A DNA stretch of 64,000 nt from Zasmidium citrigriseum (Eukaryota > Ascomycota > Dothideomycetes > Mycosphaerellales > Mycosphaerellaceae): positions 930,001 to 994,000 of the forward strand of contig NHNW01000006.1 of NCBI GenBank assembly GCA_002786025.1, given 5' to 3'. Positions 50,357 through 61,498 of the stretch are shown piece after piece. A model generated the notes under the pieces. It ran no database searches, was not told the origin of the DNA, and saw only the letters and a list, made by a program, of their open reading frames with translations. A program made the position numbers and the translations under genes. Each line of letters starts with the position of its first letter. Position 1 is the stretch's first letter.

Positions 50357-52418
50357 TTTGCCAGATGAGATGATCCTGAGACGGGGAAAGAAGAGACCGA
50401 GATGAAAGCACCTACTGTGATGAAATCCGCCTACCTGCAATCGATGAGGTCGATACTGCATAAGCATAACGATGGCTTTCACCTCGGGCAAGACTGATGG
50501 CGCTGGCCTATCTGCCTTGATGATGGTGGTGAGCGGGGCGCGGGTCTGCGGCAGTGGGAAGGGCCTTCCTCAGAGCTACCCTGGCAGAATGATCCTGCCC
50601 TCAGCACGCGGTTGCCACGCAAAGGAAATCCATCTTCTTCTTATTCCCACGCACCTGGCACACGTCTTCGTCCATCTCGTTCAAATGTCGTCTCTTTGGC
50701 CTGGAGTACAGGGCCCCGCCGGATGAGGCCTCCCTCTTCATTGCCAATTTCTTCAGTCGTCAAAATCGTATCTCGCAGCATCTCAATCGGGCGACGATGT
50801 CATTTTATACCGCCCAGCATGATGCTGTTATACCAGCATGATATTTTTGGGCGACATGATCAGATGCATGAAATGCTCGCATGTGGTCCGATGCTGGCGA
50901 TTGCGTGGTCGGCGATCCCCTTACACGCCAGATCGCTGTCGTTTTGATGATGAGCACCAGGACGGCAGCTGTTCGAGCGCGGATCCTGGACGGTGAAGAG
51001 GGTGGATGACGGGTTGTCTCGCCAGCAACAGAGCGTTTCGAACGAGATTTGGAGCTGGTGGGCGTCCCAAAGTCAATTCGTCTGCCCGTCCGCCGCGCCC
51101 AACGGTGATGACCGCTCCTGACTCTGCACTGGTTCAAACTTCAAAGGGCAGCGATCGGTGGTGAGTGACACGTCGCGAGCGCTCGCAGTCTGGCATCGAT
51201 GTGCACGGCATGACAGGACGACGTATCTTCTTGTACCACCAGCACGAACACTCGCCCACTCGGCATGACTCGTCATCGCAGCACACACATGCACGAAGAG
51301 CGGCTCCCAGGTGACCGGATCTCCTCCGGCGGCCTCGTCTGTTTGGCTGGTTGACAGACGTCGAGCTAGCGCCAGCCTCCGCAGGCACAGGAGAGGGCAG
51401 CGGCTATGATTTGCTGTGCGATATCAGCCCTGTCAGGAACACACGAGGGCCTCCGCGAGCATGCAGAGCCTATCTGCGCGCCTGCATTCGCTGCTGCATG
51501 CACTTTCTGCTGCAAACTCTCCTCGAAGTCGACCAGCGGTGCTGTCCATCTGTTGTGCACGAGAAGATGCTCTCCACAGCAGAACATCGCTATTCTTGGG
51601 CGGGCTCCCTGTCAAATGCCCGAGCACTAAACCGCTCGCAGTAATGTTCCAGAAGGCGAGGAGAGCAGAGCCATCCCTTTTCGGCCAGTCTCATCTCCCT
51701 AGCTCCTGTTTGCATGCCGGGACCATGTCCATGATATTTCACACAGCGGCTTGTATCCTTTCCTTCTCTCTCCAAGCGGTGCGTCTTTGCTCGCTGCCTT
51801 GTCACTCCTTCGTTACCATTGTTCTGTTTCTTCATACATTCCCCATATTCGCGCCTTTTGTTCTCCTTCGCCTTCGGCCAATTCCCCACGCCCTTTCTTT
51901 TCTCGAGCTCGAGCAGGCCATAATTTCTCCCGCCAGTACTGGAGTTCCGTTCAGCGAGCCTTGCGAGAGACGACGAGCTTTGGAATAGAACCTCTCGACA
52001 ACTACAGCCTGATTTCTGCGAGACAAGAGGAAGTGTACATACAATTGGATACCATCAGTGGACGCTTGGTTGCTCTCTGCTGCATTCGGAAGCATATCTG
52101 TACTGCATTCTGTTCTTGTTGTAATTACAAGTGCGCAGTCTGTCAGAGCATGTGAGTTTGCACCAAGTCATCTCGAATCAGTTTCGACGCGGGCGACTGT
52201 GCCTCCAGCGGGATGGAAATGTGAGGAATGCAGCTAACATGCTACAACAGTGGTGGAGACACTTGCCAGGAGACCTTGCAAGCTTGTGTACCACATTCTA
52301 ATACTCATTCTTCCCGACCCAGGGTTCTGTCCGGTTTATAACGAACCGGACCTCAACACCATCCACCACGGCGGTCCTTTCAGCAAACCCGCGGGACAGT
52401 CTCGTACTGCCGCCGCAT
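50357..52418. other. 2-kb region before the Nrd1/Mrn1 gene: probable long leader with introns
   Basis: The right half is pyrimidine-rich (for example 51750-51780 and 51830-51900) and contains several intron-like pairs, such as GTGAGT at 52152 with CAG ending at 52249. The Nrd1 frame itself stays open upstream of the ATG at 52419 to a CAG near 52320-52322 that would make a good acceptor. The left half is the OYE promoter. No independent gene is supported, although a 190-residue frame runs 51416-51988. Confidence 0.45.
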
Positions 52419-54929
52419 ATGCTTGGCATGCAGGACAGCGACAGTATGTCCAGCGCGCCGGCCTTTGGCCATCGCCAAACTCAGTCCTTTGCCGTGAAGC
52501 CATCGATGAGCTCCAACAACGGTTTCTCCCATGGATCGTTCCATTCGACGCAGCCCTCCATGGGCGGCTACGGTGACAGACATCCCCACAGGAACAACGT
52601 CCCAAGCATCAACACGAACCGAATGAGCACCATGAGCACCAGCAACTTCAATGGGGCCGATATGCAAACTCCTCAGACCGGCTACGACATGAACTTCACA
52701 CCCCTGCTCCCATCGCAGCTGTTGATGGGCAGCCCCTTTCAGCCGGGTTCGCCATCCACCTTCCAGTCCCCGCAATTCCAGAACTTCTCCAACTTCCCTC
52801 AGCAACAGCATGGTGCTTCGCGCGGTCATCAGAGCCAGATGAGTCAAGCCTTCCAACACCAGCAAGCCGCGATCTCGCCTGGCGGTTACCAGACTCTGGC
52901 TTCCCCCAATGCTCTGGGAGCTTCCTCGTACTTTGGCGGCATCCAGTCGCCCACGACCGGATTCAATGCCCTCGGTGCAGCGCAGATGGGTGCCTACGGC
53001 CCTCAGATGCAGATGGGTCAGATGGGACCGGGCATGATGTCTGGAACCAGCCGCACTGTCTACTTGGGCAACATTCCGCCGGACACTTCAGCAGAGGAGA
53101 TCCTTTCGCACGTTCGCAGCGGCCAGATCGAGTCTGTTCGTCTCCTGCCCGATAAGAACTGCGCTTTTATCTCGTTCCTCGACGGAAGCTCTGCGACTCA
53201 TTTCCACTCCGATGCGATTCTGAAGAAGCTCTCCATCAAGGGGCAGGACATCAAGATTGGCTGGGGCAAGCCTTCATCGGTTCCAACGTCTGTCGCTCTG
53301 GCTGTTCAGCAATCTGGTGCTTCTCGTAATGTTTACTTGGGCAACCTGCCGGAAGAGACGAGTGAGGATGAATTGAGGGACGACCTGAGCAAGTTTGGCC
53401 CGATTGATACTGTGAAGATTGTTCGGGAGAAGGCGATTGGTTTCGTTCATTTCCTGTCCATTGGCAACGCAATCAAGGCTGTCACCCAGCTCCCACAGGA
53501 GCCGAAGTGGCAGGCACCACGCAGGGTGTACTACGGCAAGGATCGCTGTGCCTACGTTTCGAAGACGCAGCAGCAGAACGCGGCCCAATACCTCGGAATT
53601 GCCCCTGGATACGCCCACGTCCTGAACGGTGCTGATCGGGACTTGATCACGAACGCTCTCGCTCAGCAGTCCGTCGCCGCTGCAGCCGTTGCGACGACTG
53701 CTGGTGGTGTGAACAACTTGGGCAACCGAACTGTCTACCTTGGCAACATCCATCCTGAAACGACCATCGAGGAGATCTGTAACGTGGTTCGTGGCGGCCT
53801 TCTGCACCACATCCGCTACATCCCGGACAAGCACATCTGCTTTGTCACGTTCATCGATCCGACGTCTGCGGCTTCATTCTACGCTTTGAGCAATCTCCAG
53901 GGCTTGATGATCCACAACAGACGTCTGAAGATTGGTTGGGGCAAGCACTCAGGTGCCCTCCCACCGGCCATTGCTCTGGCTGTCTCTGGGGGCGCTTCCC
54001 GCAATGTGTACATTGGTAATCTCGACGAGACCTGGACCGAGGACCGCTTGAGGCAGGACTTCCAGGAGTATGGCGAGATCGAGCTGGTCAACACTCTCCG
54101 CGAGAAAAGCTGTGCTTTCGTCAACTTCACCAACATCGCCAACGCAATCAAGGCGATCGAGGCTGTCCGCGGCAAGGAGGAGTACAAGCGATTCAAGGTC
54201 AACTTCGGCAAGGACCGTTGCGGCAACCCACCGCGCCAGGTCATCAACAGCCAGCAGTTGCAGCAGCAACAGCAGCAACAGGAGAACGGCATGAACTCGC
54301 CATCCCCTGTCAACGGCCTCCACCCAAGCAGGACGCAGAACTCCATCTCACCCGCAAGCTCCGGCCCCTCGAACACCTCCTACAACCCCATGCACGGCCC
54401 CACGGCGTCAACGATTTTCAACAGCGGCAACAACAACCCCCTAACGCTCTACCTCGCCGCCACGCAACAAAACGCCCAAGCAGCCGCCGAGCAACAAGCC
54501 CAACAACTCCGGGGCTCCGACCTCTCCCCTGACCCCTACTACCAAACCTCGCAACCCACCTCCGCCAACCACCTCTCGAGCAGCCAACAAGCCTTCTACA
54601 GCTCCCCGAATGAAGTCGCACCAACCCGCTCCGCAGGCCTCGAACCGCCCGCGCCACACTTCGGCCATGGCTCGCACCAGAGCGTTAACATCACCACCAA
54701 CGGCAGCGGCATGCCCCTGAACTCGTACGCCAATCAAGCCTCCCGCGGCGGCGCCGGTGCTTCGCATAGCCGTACTGTCAGCTTGCCGGCGTTCAATCTC
54801 CAGCAGGCGCAGGCCGCGCAGGGCCAGCAGAATGGTCTTGCGGGTCTGGGTGGTTTCAGCGCTGGGGGTTATGGGCTGGGTGTGAGTGAGGGTGCTCTGC
54901 CGGGTTGGGCGGAGGAGGAGGTCGCGTAA
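52419..54929 (+). CDS. nrd1: Four-RRM RNA-binding protein, Nrd1/Mrn1 family
   Basis: One long exon encodes 836 residues from the ATG at 52419. The N-terminal 210 residues are Gln, Ser, Gly and Met rich. Four RRMs follow: RRM1 from R212 ([10 protein letters not shown]), RRM2 from R303 ([10 protein letters not shown]), RRM3 from R437 ([12 protein letters not shown]) and RRM4 from R528 ([10 protein letters not shown]). Each pair is followed by a KIGWGK segment, and RRM2 and RRM4 end with GKDRC, the hallmark of this family. A Gln tract (about 612-622) and a low-complexity tail follow. Fission yeast Nrd1 delays sexual differentiation and binds myosin mRNA; yeast Mrn1 affects mRNA fate. The reading frame stays open upstream with protein-like composition, so an upstream exon may add to the N terminus. 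Confidence 0.9.
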   Translation: MLGMQDSDSMSSAPAFGHRQTQSFAVKPSMSSNNGFSHGSFHSTQPSMGGYGDRHPHRNNVPSINTNRMSTMSTSNFNGADMQTPQTGYDMNFTPLLPSQLLMGSPFQPGSPSTFQSPQFQNFSNFPQQQHGASRGHQSQMSQAFQHQQAAISPGGYQTLASPNALGASSYFGGIQSPTTGFNALGAAQMGAYGPQMQMGQMGPGMMSGTSRTVYLGNIPPDTSAEEILSHVRSGQIESVRLLPDKNCAFISFLDGSSATHFHSDAILKKLSIKGQDIKIGWGKPSSVPTSVALAVQQSGASRNVYLGNLPEETSEDELRDDLSKFGPIDTVKIVREKAIGFVHFLSIGNAIKAVTQLPQEPKWQAPRRVYYGKDRCAYVSKTQQQNAAQYLGIAPGYAHVLNGADRDLITNALAQQSVAAAAVATTAGGVNNLGNRTVYLGNIHPETTIEEICNVVRGGLLHHIRYIPDKHICFVTFIDPTSAASFYALSNLQGLMIHNRRLKIGWGKHSGALPPAIALAVSGGASRNVYIGNLDETWTEDRLRQDFQEYGEIELVNTLREKSCAFVNFTNIANAIKAIEAVRGKEEYKRFKVNFGKDRCGNPPRQVINSQQLQQQQQQQENGMNSPSPVNGLHPSRTQNSISPASSGPSNTSYNPMHGPTASTIFNSGNNNPLTLYLAATQQNAQAAAEQQAQQLRGSDLSPDPYYQTSQPTSANHLSSSQQAFYSSPNEVAPTRSAGLEPPAPHFGHGSHQSVNITTNGSGMPLNSYANQASRGGAGASHSRTVSLPAFNLQQAQAAQGQQNGLAGLGGFSAGGYGLGVSEGALPGWAEEEVA

Positions 54930-55843
54930 AGCGATCATTATCACGAAGAGGGAGAGGAAGAAGAAGAACTAATTTGCCGAACATTTCTTGTATTGCATTA
55001 CTATCGATCACCAACGCACCAAACCACCTACCGAATCTTTTAGACTTAATCATCGCCGGACGTCCTCTACAGCACGCTTGAACGTGCGGGACTCGCAGGC
55101 GAAAAGCACCATTTCCTTGGGGTTTTGAGAAGAATCGAGGCACGCAATGTTGGATTACTGGGAAGGGATCAGGAAAGGGAAGCATCTGTACAACTGGCCA
55201 GCCATAGGAAATGGCCGTATCTTGTGCGAATCTGCTATGGAGTCTGGGCTGTCTTGTCTGCATTGCTTGTTTGACTGCTTATTGGAAAGGTTGTCAAAGG
55301 CTGCTGTAGTACTACTTGCATTGTTTGGCATCAGGGTGAAAGGGAAGCATTGAGAAGTAGCAGGGGGCTTGCCCGGAAATAGGGCACATGCTTATCTGGT
55401 GGAGGAAGAAAATGGAACAGACCATAGCAAAATCTGAATTGCATGCAATGTGGTTTTCTCAACACTGAAGCTTGTTCCATCATTAGCAGACTTTGTGAGG
55501 CTCATGTACGAGGTGTACTTGAGCCCCTGTTGAGGCTGTTCATCATTGGACAGGCCTCGATATTAGCCATCCGAAAGCCTTCATTCATGATCGACTTTCT
55601 GTACGCTGACGCGGATTCCGAGAGCTCCATCCATGCTTACTGATCTGCTGCCCGATGCCAATGATCTACTGACGAAATGACCGCCGCCAGGATCTCACGA
55701 TATCAGAACAGAGGATCCTAGTCGACGGGCACTGAGGACGGGAAGAAGCAAATGGAGTATCTTGGCGTTATTGGCAGAGAGATTGCATTGTAGTGCTATA
55801 CTTGGAAGAAGTAGAGAGATGAGATCTTGCCATGGGATGAGAT
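54930..55843. other. 3' UTRs of convergent Nrd1 and Tcd genes
   Basis: The 914 bases between facing stops are longer than average, suggesting a long 3' UTR for one gene. AT content is higher than in the coding flanks. The small frames have no signatures. Confidence 0.4.
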
Positions 55844-57464
55844 CTATCGCTGCGTCCGGAAATATCGCTCTTCCTCCTGGCGCTTGTTGACTAGGGCCAA
55901 TACTTCCTCACTGTACACTTCGGCATGGTGCCGCCCTTCCCTGAGAACCAGCTTCTCATGCTGAAGCATCTCATCTTTGGTCATGCAGACCAGGTCGTCG
56001 AAGGCCAGCTTATCGGCTTTCTGACCAGGGGTGCTGGTATCAATCCAGCTCCCTTCAGGTCTCCGCCATCGCACAAGTGCCAGACGGCTTGCTAGTCCTG
56101 AGACGACGCTCCGTCCGCGGTAGACTTCTTCGACGAGATAGCCTACGTCGTCGGCGGTGATGGGCATGCGGAGGCCGATGGGATCGAGGCTTTGTTGTTT
56201 CGCGATGCGCTCTTCGAGGCCTTGGAGTTGGGCGAGGATGCCTTCGTACATCTTCTCGCGGGCTTTGCTGGCGAGGTAGTCGTGAGGGTAGCCTGAGATC
56301 TCGAGCATGACGTGGTTGGCGACGCAGAGGCCGAAGACGGCGGGCATTGTGCCCAGGACTGGTAGGATTCGTACACGGAAGTCTGGAAGTACGCCCAGCT
56401 CGCCGACTTGGCCTTTCTTGAACTCATCCTCAGGTAAGGGAAGGAGCTGAGCCTTGCCAGGACCGGTCTTCTCCGAGGAGTACACGACTGGAATGCCCTC
56501 CTTGACACCTCGTAATCTCAGCTTCCTTCTCGTGCTGCGGGATAGAGGATCGTCCGTCGAAGCAGAAATATCGCCGATGAAGACTCGCGTGGGATCTGAC
56601 TTGCAGCCTGCTCCCATCGAGCAAATCACAGGTATCGAATTTGTGTGGCAGTAATGCAGCAGCGCAACTTTCGAGTCGATGTTGTCGATGGCATCAATCA
56701 CAAACGTAGGATTCTGACCATCCTCCCATGGAGCCAGTTGATCCGGAGCAGCAGCTTCGCTGAACAGTTGATTCCGACAGTCGAAATGCGTCCATGGCAC
56801 AACTTGCTCCAACCGTTTGGACAGGCAGTGCACTTTCGGCGTGCCCACATCTGCGAGAGTAGCGACGGCGTGTCGATTGAGAGAGCTGAGGGTTACTTGG
56901 TCGAAATCGATGAGTCGTAGTCTACCACAGCCGGATCGTGCTAGAGCTGCTGTTGCATGAGAGCCTACACCACCGCAGCCTACTACAATGACGAAGGCGT
57001 TACGAAGCTTTTTGAGGCCATCGTCGGTGAGGAAGACTCGGTTTCGTGCGAGCTGTTCGAGAATGAGGTCTGTCGATATGTGAGCCGATGAATTGAATGA
57101 CTGCTTTCGCAGCAGGGCATACCTTCGTCATAGTCTCCCAGTCTTGCTCTCCTTGCCAATGCAGCACTTCTCTCATCGTCCCGATTCTCGACTACTTCTT
57201 CAGGAGCGGCTCCACCGAAATCGTTTATCTGAGCTTCAGTCAGTCAGCGTCAGGCCACATCCCACAGAACACGAGGCATACCCTCTTGACATCATGAGGA
57301 GAATCCGGATCTGGTATTGACTCCTTCAAATCGTAGACATTGTACCTCTTTTTCGCTTCTTGCAGGCCGATTACTGCACTGGCTGCTAAACATCCCGATA
57401 TCACCGCCGTGAGTCCCAGCTGTACTCGATGAGAAGATGTGATGTCAGACAGCCATTGTGACAT
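55844..57464 (-). CDS. TCD1: tRNA threonylcarbamoyladenosine dehydratase (Tcd1/Tcd2, TcdA family)
   Basis: Three exons (57464-57282, 57228-57123, 57069-55844) encode 504 residues; both introns are 53 bases. An N-terminal membrane segment (VQLGLTAVISGCLAASAVIGL, about residues 14-34) precedes the E1-like ThiF fold. RIN-DFGGAAPEE precedes the adenylation domain; the ATP loop is VVGCGGVGSHATAALARSG, then LIDFDQVTLSSLNRHA and FVIDAIDNIDSKVALL. ICSMGAGCKSDPTR and DPLSRSTRRKLRL are conserved in the TcdA/Tcd branch. The enzyme uses ATP to cyclise t6A37 of tRNA to ct6A, improving decoding of ANN codons. The two yeast paralogues are mitochondrial outer membrane proteins, in line with the anchor. Its start lies 310 bases from that of a cargo lectin. 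Confidence 0.93.
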
Positions 57465-57774
57465 CTTTTCATGACGAGTGTCGATGAAAGCAAGGTCAGA
57501 TGAAGCCCTGGTGATGTCGTGTGCCTTCACATGCAAAGTTCCTTGTGGCGTCGCCGTTGGAGGTGGCTGCAGCGGTGCTTGGCGCTCCCCGTCCTCCCGC
57601 CTTGCAGAAGCCAGCTTTCAGTGTTCAGATGAGATTAATCTAATCACTTCACGACATTGACCTCTGTTCTCGACCTTCGCGCTTGACGAACCTCTTGATC
57701 GGCACTGAAATACTACTTCCTCGTCGACGCTTGCATTGTCACGCACTGGATTCAATTTAGCCCCTCGGCCCACC
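57465..57774. promoter_or_regulatory. Bidirectional promoter: Tcd and L-type lectin genes
   Basis: The divergent start codons are 310 bases apart, so both promoters share this interval. No TATA box is clear. The functions do not suggest a shared pathway. Confidence 0.5.
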
Positions 57775-58783
57775 ATGGGGGACTTCAAGCCCTTCGCGTG
57801 GGTACTGTCCATATTGCTGGCAGTATGGACCTCATTAGCCATTGCGCAAGAAGATGACATCAAGTCAATTCCACTACGGACGCACAGTCTGCAAACAGTG
57901 AGCATAATGGCCCTGCCCTGAGACTCGCAGCAGCTGACACTCTCTATAGCCATACCTCGACTCCGACATGCAGTCAAGATGGTGGGACTTTGGAGGATCC
58001 ACCGTCGTCCGCGCCGACCAATACATCCGCCTCACCGCCCAACAACCCTCACAGTCCGGCTGGATCTTCAGTCGAGTCCCCCTCACGGCCACGAACTGGG
58101 AGATCGAAGTGGAATTCAAGATTCATGGAACGGGGAGCTTGTTCGGTGATGGAATGGCGTTGTGGGTGACGAAAGAGCGAGCAGAGCAAGGATCGGTGTT
58201 TGGAATGAAGGATAGGTTCGAGGGATTGGGCATCTTCTTCGACACGTACAAGAATAACCGACCGGGAGTGGTGTTCCCGTACGTTATGGCGATGATGGGA
58301 GATGGTCAGACTCCTTACGACCAGGCAAATGATGGCAAGGCGAACGAGTTGGCAGGATGCTCGGCTCGTGGACTGCGCAATCCGGACTTCCCTACCAAGG
58401 CTAAGATCACCTACTTCCAGGACAAGAGCTTGACGGTGGATTTGATGTACAAGAAGGAGGATGAGTGGACCAAGTGCTTTGAGGTGCCGAATGTGAAGCT
58501 GCCGACTGTGACATACCTGGGCTTCAGCTCTGAGACTGGCGAGCTGTCGGACAACCACGACATCGTTCGAGTGGACACCAAGAACTTGTACTCTCCAAGC
58601 GGTTCATCCAAGGCAGCTGGCAGCAAGGACTACAGCAGAGGCAAGGGCAAGCCGATAAAGCCTCAGAGCAGCGGTGGTGGATGGGGCTGGTTCTTCGTCA
58701 AGGTCATGATCTTCTTCCTCATGGTCGGTGGTGGATACGTTGGCTTCACTGCCTACAGAGCGCGACGAGGGAATAGGTTTTAA
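57775..58783 (+). CDS. L-type lectin cargo receptor (Emp46/47, VIP36/ERGIC-53 family)
   Basis: Two exons (57775-57897 and 57950-58783; 52-base intron, phase 0) encode 318 residues. A signal peptide (VLSILLAVWTSLAIA, to about residue 24) is followed by a legume-lectin-like jelly roll: PYLDSDMQSRWWDFGGST near 42, GDGMALWVTKE near 97, GLGIFFDTYKNN near 120 with the acidic and Asn residues expected for calcium and sugar binding, and a Cys pair (GCSARGLRN and KCFEVPN). A Gly/Lys/Ser linker leads to one membrane span (FFVKVMIFFLMVGGGYVGF, about 287-306) and a cytoplasmic tail ending RRGNRF. Such proteins cycle between ER and Golgi and carry high-mannose glycoproteins. The terminal aromatic residue may aid ER exit. 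VIP36-like length fits better than ERGIC-53. Confidence 0.93.
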
Positions 58784-60464
58784 AAAGGGGAAAAGTTGAT
58801 TTGCCAAAGCTATGTAACATTTGCAATTGCAGTGCATGTCGTTCAAGCGCAGCACGCCCGAGTGTCCTCAGATTAGCTCTCAGTAAAATACCAATCAGTG
58901 ACGACCAGAGCCCCCGTGAAGGAGTCGGCTGCCCTCATATTTGGCTTAGTATACTTTGCCTCATCACCGGACATCTTCGTGAAAAGAACCCACCCCATCG
59001 ACCATGGACCCCGCCCACCGACGCCCGTATGCCATCCTCACCAAGAGCAGCAGCAGCCGGCCGAGACGGAGCAGGTGACCTCCGATTGAAAACTATCGTT
59101 TTTGTTTTGACCTTCATGGCGTATCCCAGCGCGTGCGAGGCACGGTGGGTACCGCTGGTCGGAATTTTTTCTCGGTCATCAGTACACCATAGTGCTAACA
59201 CGCCTGGCACGACATGCTGACTGCTCTGGCTAGACAATGTGACCGCAGTCAAGAGTCCCGGTTGATAGAGGTGGTTGTCGTTGCAGAAAGCCAGAACACA
59301 GCGAGGTGGCTCAAAGCCTAAGATATCTGTTCGCAAGCGCAGACATTGGCGCACCAGCATGTGACGCCGCGAAACAGTGTTCCGTCGGGTACACGCAGGC
59401 GACCGTCCTGAAAGCTCGGTGATTGGTTTCTTTCATCGGCACCATCCTGTGTGTATTGTCAGCTCTGTACGACGCCGGCAACGTGTTGGGGGCCACTTAC
59501 CTCGCGGTTTTGTGCTTTGTTGCAACGTTTGGAAGTGAAGTCGGCTCGGAAGCTTGCAGAAGGAAGGCAGCACGAGACGCGCGCGCGGGTAGCGGGACGA
59601 CGCGCTTTGACGAAAGTCGATGCAAGCGAGGTCACAAGTATTGGCTCCCAAATGCCTCTCCCTCCTTGAAAGGGGAAATGCCCAACAGGCCTATAGCAAC
59701 GATATGCCAGCGATGAATGAATGTAAGGTACTATTTCGGTGTGCTATATCTTGACTTCGTCATATGACCATCGCCAACTCGGAACATATCATCAATATTT
59801 CGGAATCGCAAAAGATGGAACCATGCTTCGATTGGTTCCGCATCGACGACCATTTCGTTTCTGTGTTTCCACCAGTCATGATATAACCCACGAGATGCAT
59901 CTCGTGCATGATGTGAGGTTGGCTGTTGCTTGTTTCAGGCAGATATGTGGGTCGCTCACCAAGACAACCCTGAGCATTCCCGGCTCCTCGTCCGCTTCCT
60001 CTGCAACCGTTGCCTTCGTTATCATAACACACCACCGCCCATGCATCCTCTTCGACATTTTATGACCCAAGGATCGGGAACGATTCCTCCGTCTACTCGC
60101 GCCGATGCTATTGGGGGCTGAATGAGGCAAGGGGCTGGCCGAGGTCGAGCGTCCGGCACGAGCGCGCCTAGACAGTCCGCCAAACCCGCTTCCTACGCCG
60201 CCCTTGGGGTCGCGTGCGGCGTGGATGGACGGCATGGCGCTGAGATTGCATGCTCTTGTTGATTATATTTAGCAAGCCTCAATCCATCGCACGTCGTTCC
60301 CAGGTGGTGGGTGCCTCCTAGCAATCGGTAAAGCATAGCTCCTGCCTTTCAATAGCCTTTTCTCCTAGCCACGGTGTGGGGACCTCTACCTCTCTTCTAC
60401 ATCAACGACCTACTTCTCGTCTGTCCTTTCTGCTGCTGTTTGTGCTTTTCGCATCACCGCAAAG
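58784..60464. other. Long intergenic region, nothing recognised
   Basis: About 1.7 kb in tandem orientation between the lectin and MAPEG genes. The scattered short frames on both strands have no family signatures, and I see no repeats, tRNA or transposon remnants. The last 150 bases are pyrimidine-rich, consistent with the MAPEG leader. Confidence 0.4.
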
Positions 60465-61041
60465 ATGGCGCTCACAATCACACTGCCGGACGACTATGGG
60501 TAAGCAGCGAATTCGAGAACAAGTGGGAGATCAGTGTTGACCAAAAACTTGTAGCTATGTTATCACCACAACAGTTGCGACTTTCTTCGTCAGTCCCGCC
60601 TTCTAAAAGCTCTCGCTGCATTCGCTGACTTCTCCACAGCTGGGACTATGGCACGGCATGAACGCAAGACCCTACCGGACGAAAGCCGGCATGAAACATC
60701 CCACAGCCTTCGCAGAAAGCAGCGACTTTGCTGCTGCAACCGACGCCGAGCAGAAGAAGACGCTCTACCTCTTCAACTGCGCCCAACGAGCCCATGCCAA
60801 CTACGTCGAGAATCAGCCGTCGACCGCGATCGCGCTCCTACTTGCAGGTCTTCAATACCCGAGATTAAGCGCTCTGTTTGGGGTGGTATGGATGATTGGA
60901 AGGGTCATTTTTACGCTGGGCTACTGCAGTCGGGAGAAAGAGAATGGAAGTGGCAGGATGATGGGGTTTGTGATACAATTTCCCATGCAGTTGAGTCTGT
61001 GGGGACTTGCGGCATGGACTGGCATCTCGATGTTGCCTTGA
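60465..61041 (+). CDS. MAPEG-family microsomal glutathione S-transferase (MGST3-like)
   Basis: Three exons (60465-60499, 60555-60588, 60640-61041) encode 156 residues. Introns are 55 and 51 bases; the second has a GTCAGT donor. The first two coding exons are just 35 and 34 bases and give MALTITLPDDYGYVITTVVATFF, the start usual for fungal MGST3-like proteins. Later landmarks are ARPYRTKAG, LYLFNCAQRAHANYVENQP (FNCAQRAHxNxxE is the MAPEG signature), then LAGLQYPRLSALFGVVWMIGRVIFTLGYC. Four membrane spans are expected. Family members conjugate glutathione or reduce lipid hydroperoxides in the ER membrane, so a role in lipid peroxide defence is likely. Confidence 0.93.
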
Positions 61042-61498
61042 TTTCGACCTGAGACTGCTGAGATTGACACCTGCGACTGCTTCGCCTGGGACGGGAGTTT
61101 ACGTGTCGGGACCATGATTGATGGAAGGAACTGGTGACGGAAAGGCGCCTACTCGGTTTGAACAGCGCTTCTGACTTGTGCCACGCCGTTTGCTTTCGCG
61201 TGACACATCTTCTTCGCTTCAACCATCCCTTTATGCGCTCCAGCGATCAGCATTCACTGCAGTTACATTGAGATACCATTCGTTCTGAAAGCATCCCTTC
61301 GATCGGTTGATTCGCAAGTCACGCAACATCTAGATCCGCTCCAGATCAGGTACGTGAAGCCTCATTCACTTCATTCACTCATCTCCACATGACATCCCTG
61401 CTGCCTGTCGCGCTAGAAAGCTTAAGTTTTAGGGCTAACTCCCGGCAGCTTCACCATTGTTTCAACCGACATAGACAACCACTCGTCAAGTCGCCAGC
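61042..61498. other. Intergenic, nothing recognised
   Basis: This 457-base spacer in tandem orientation covers the MAPEG 3' UTR and the promoter of the disordered-protein gene. GTACGTGAAG near 61350 and the AG near 61447 could frame a 5' UTR intron, but support is thin. Confidence 0.35.
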
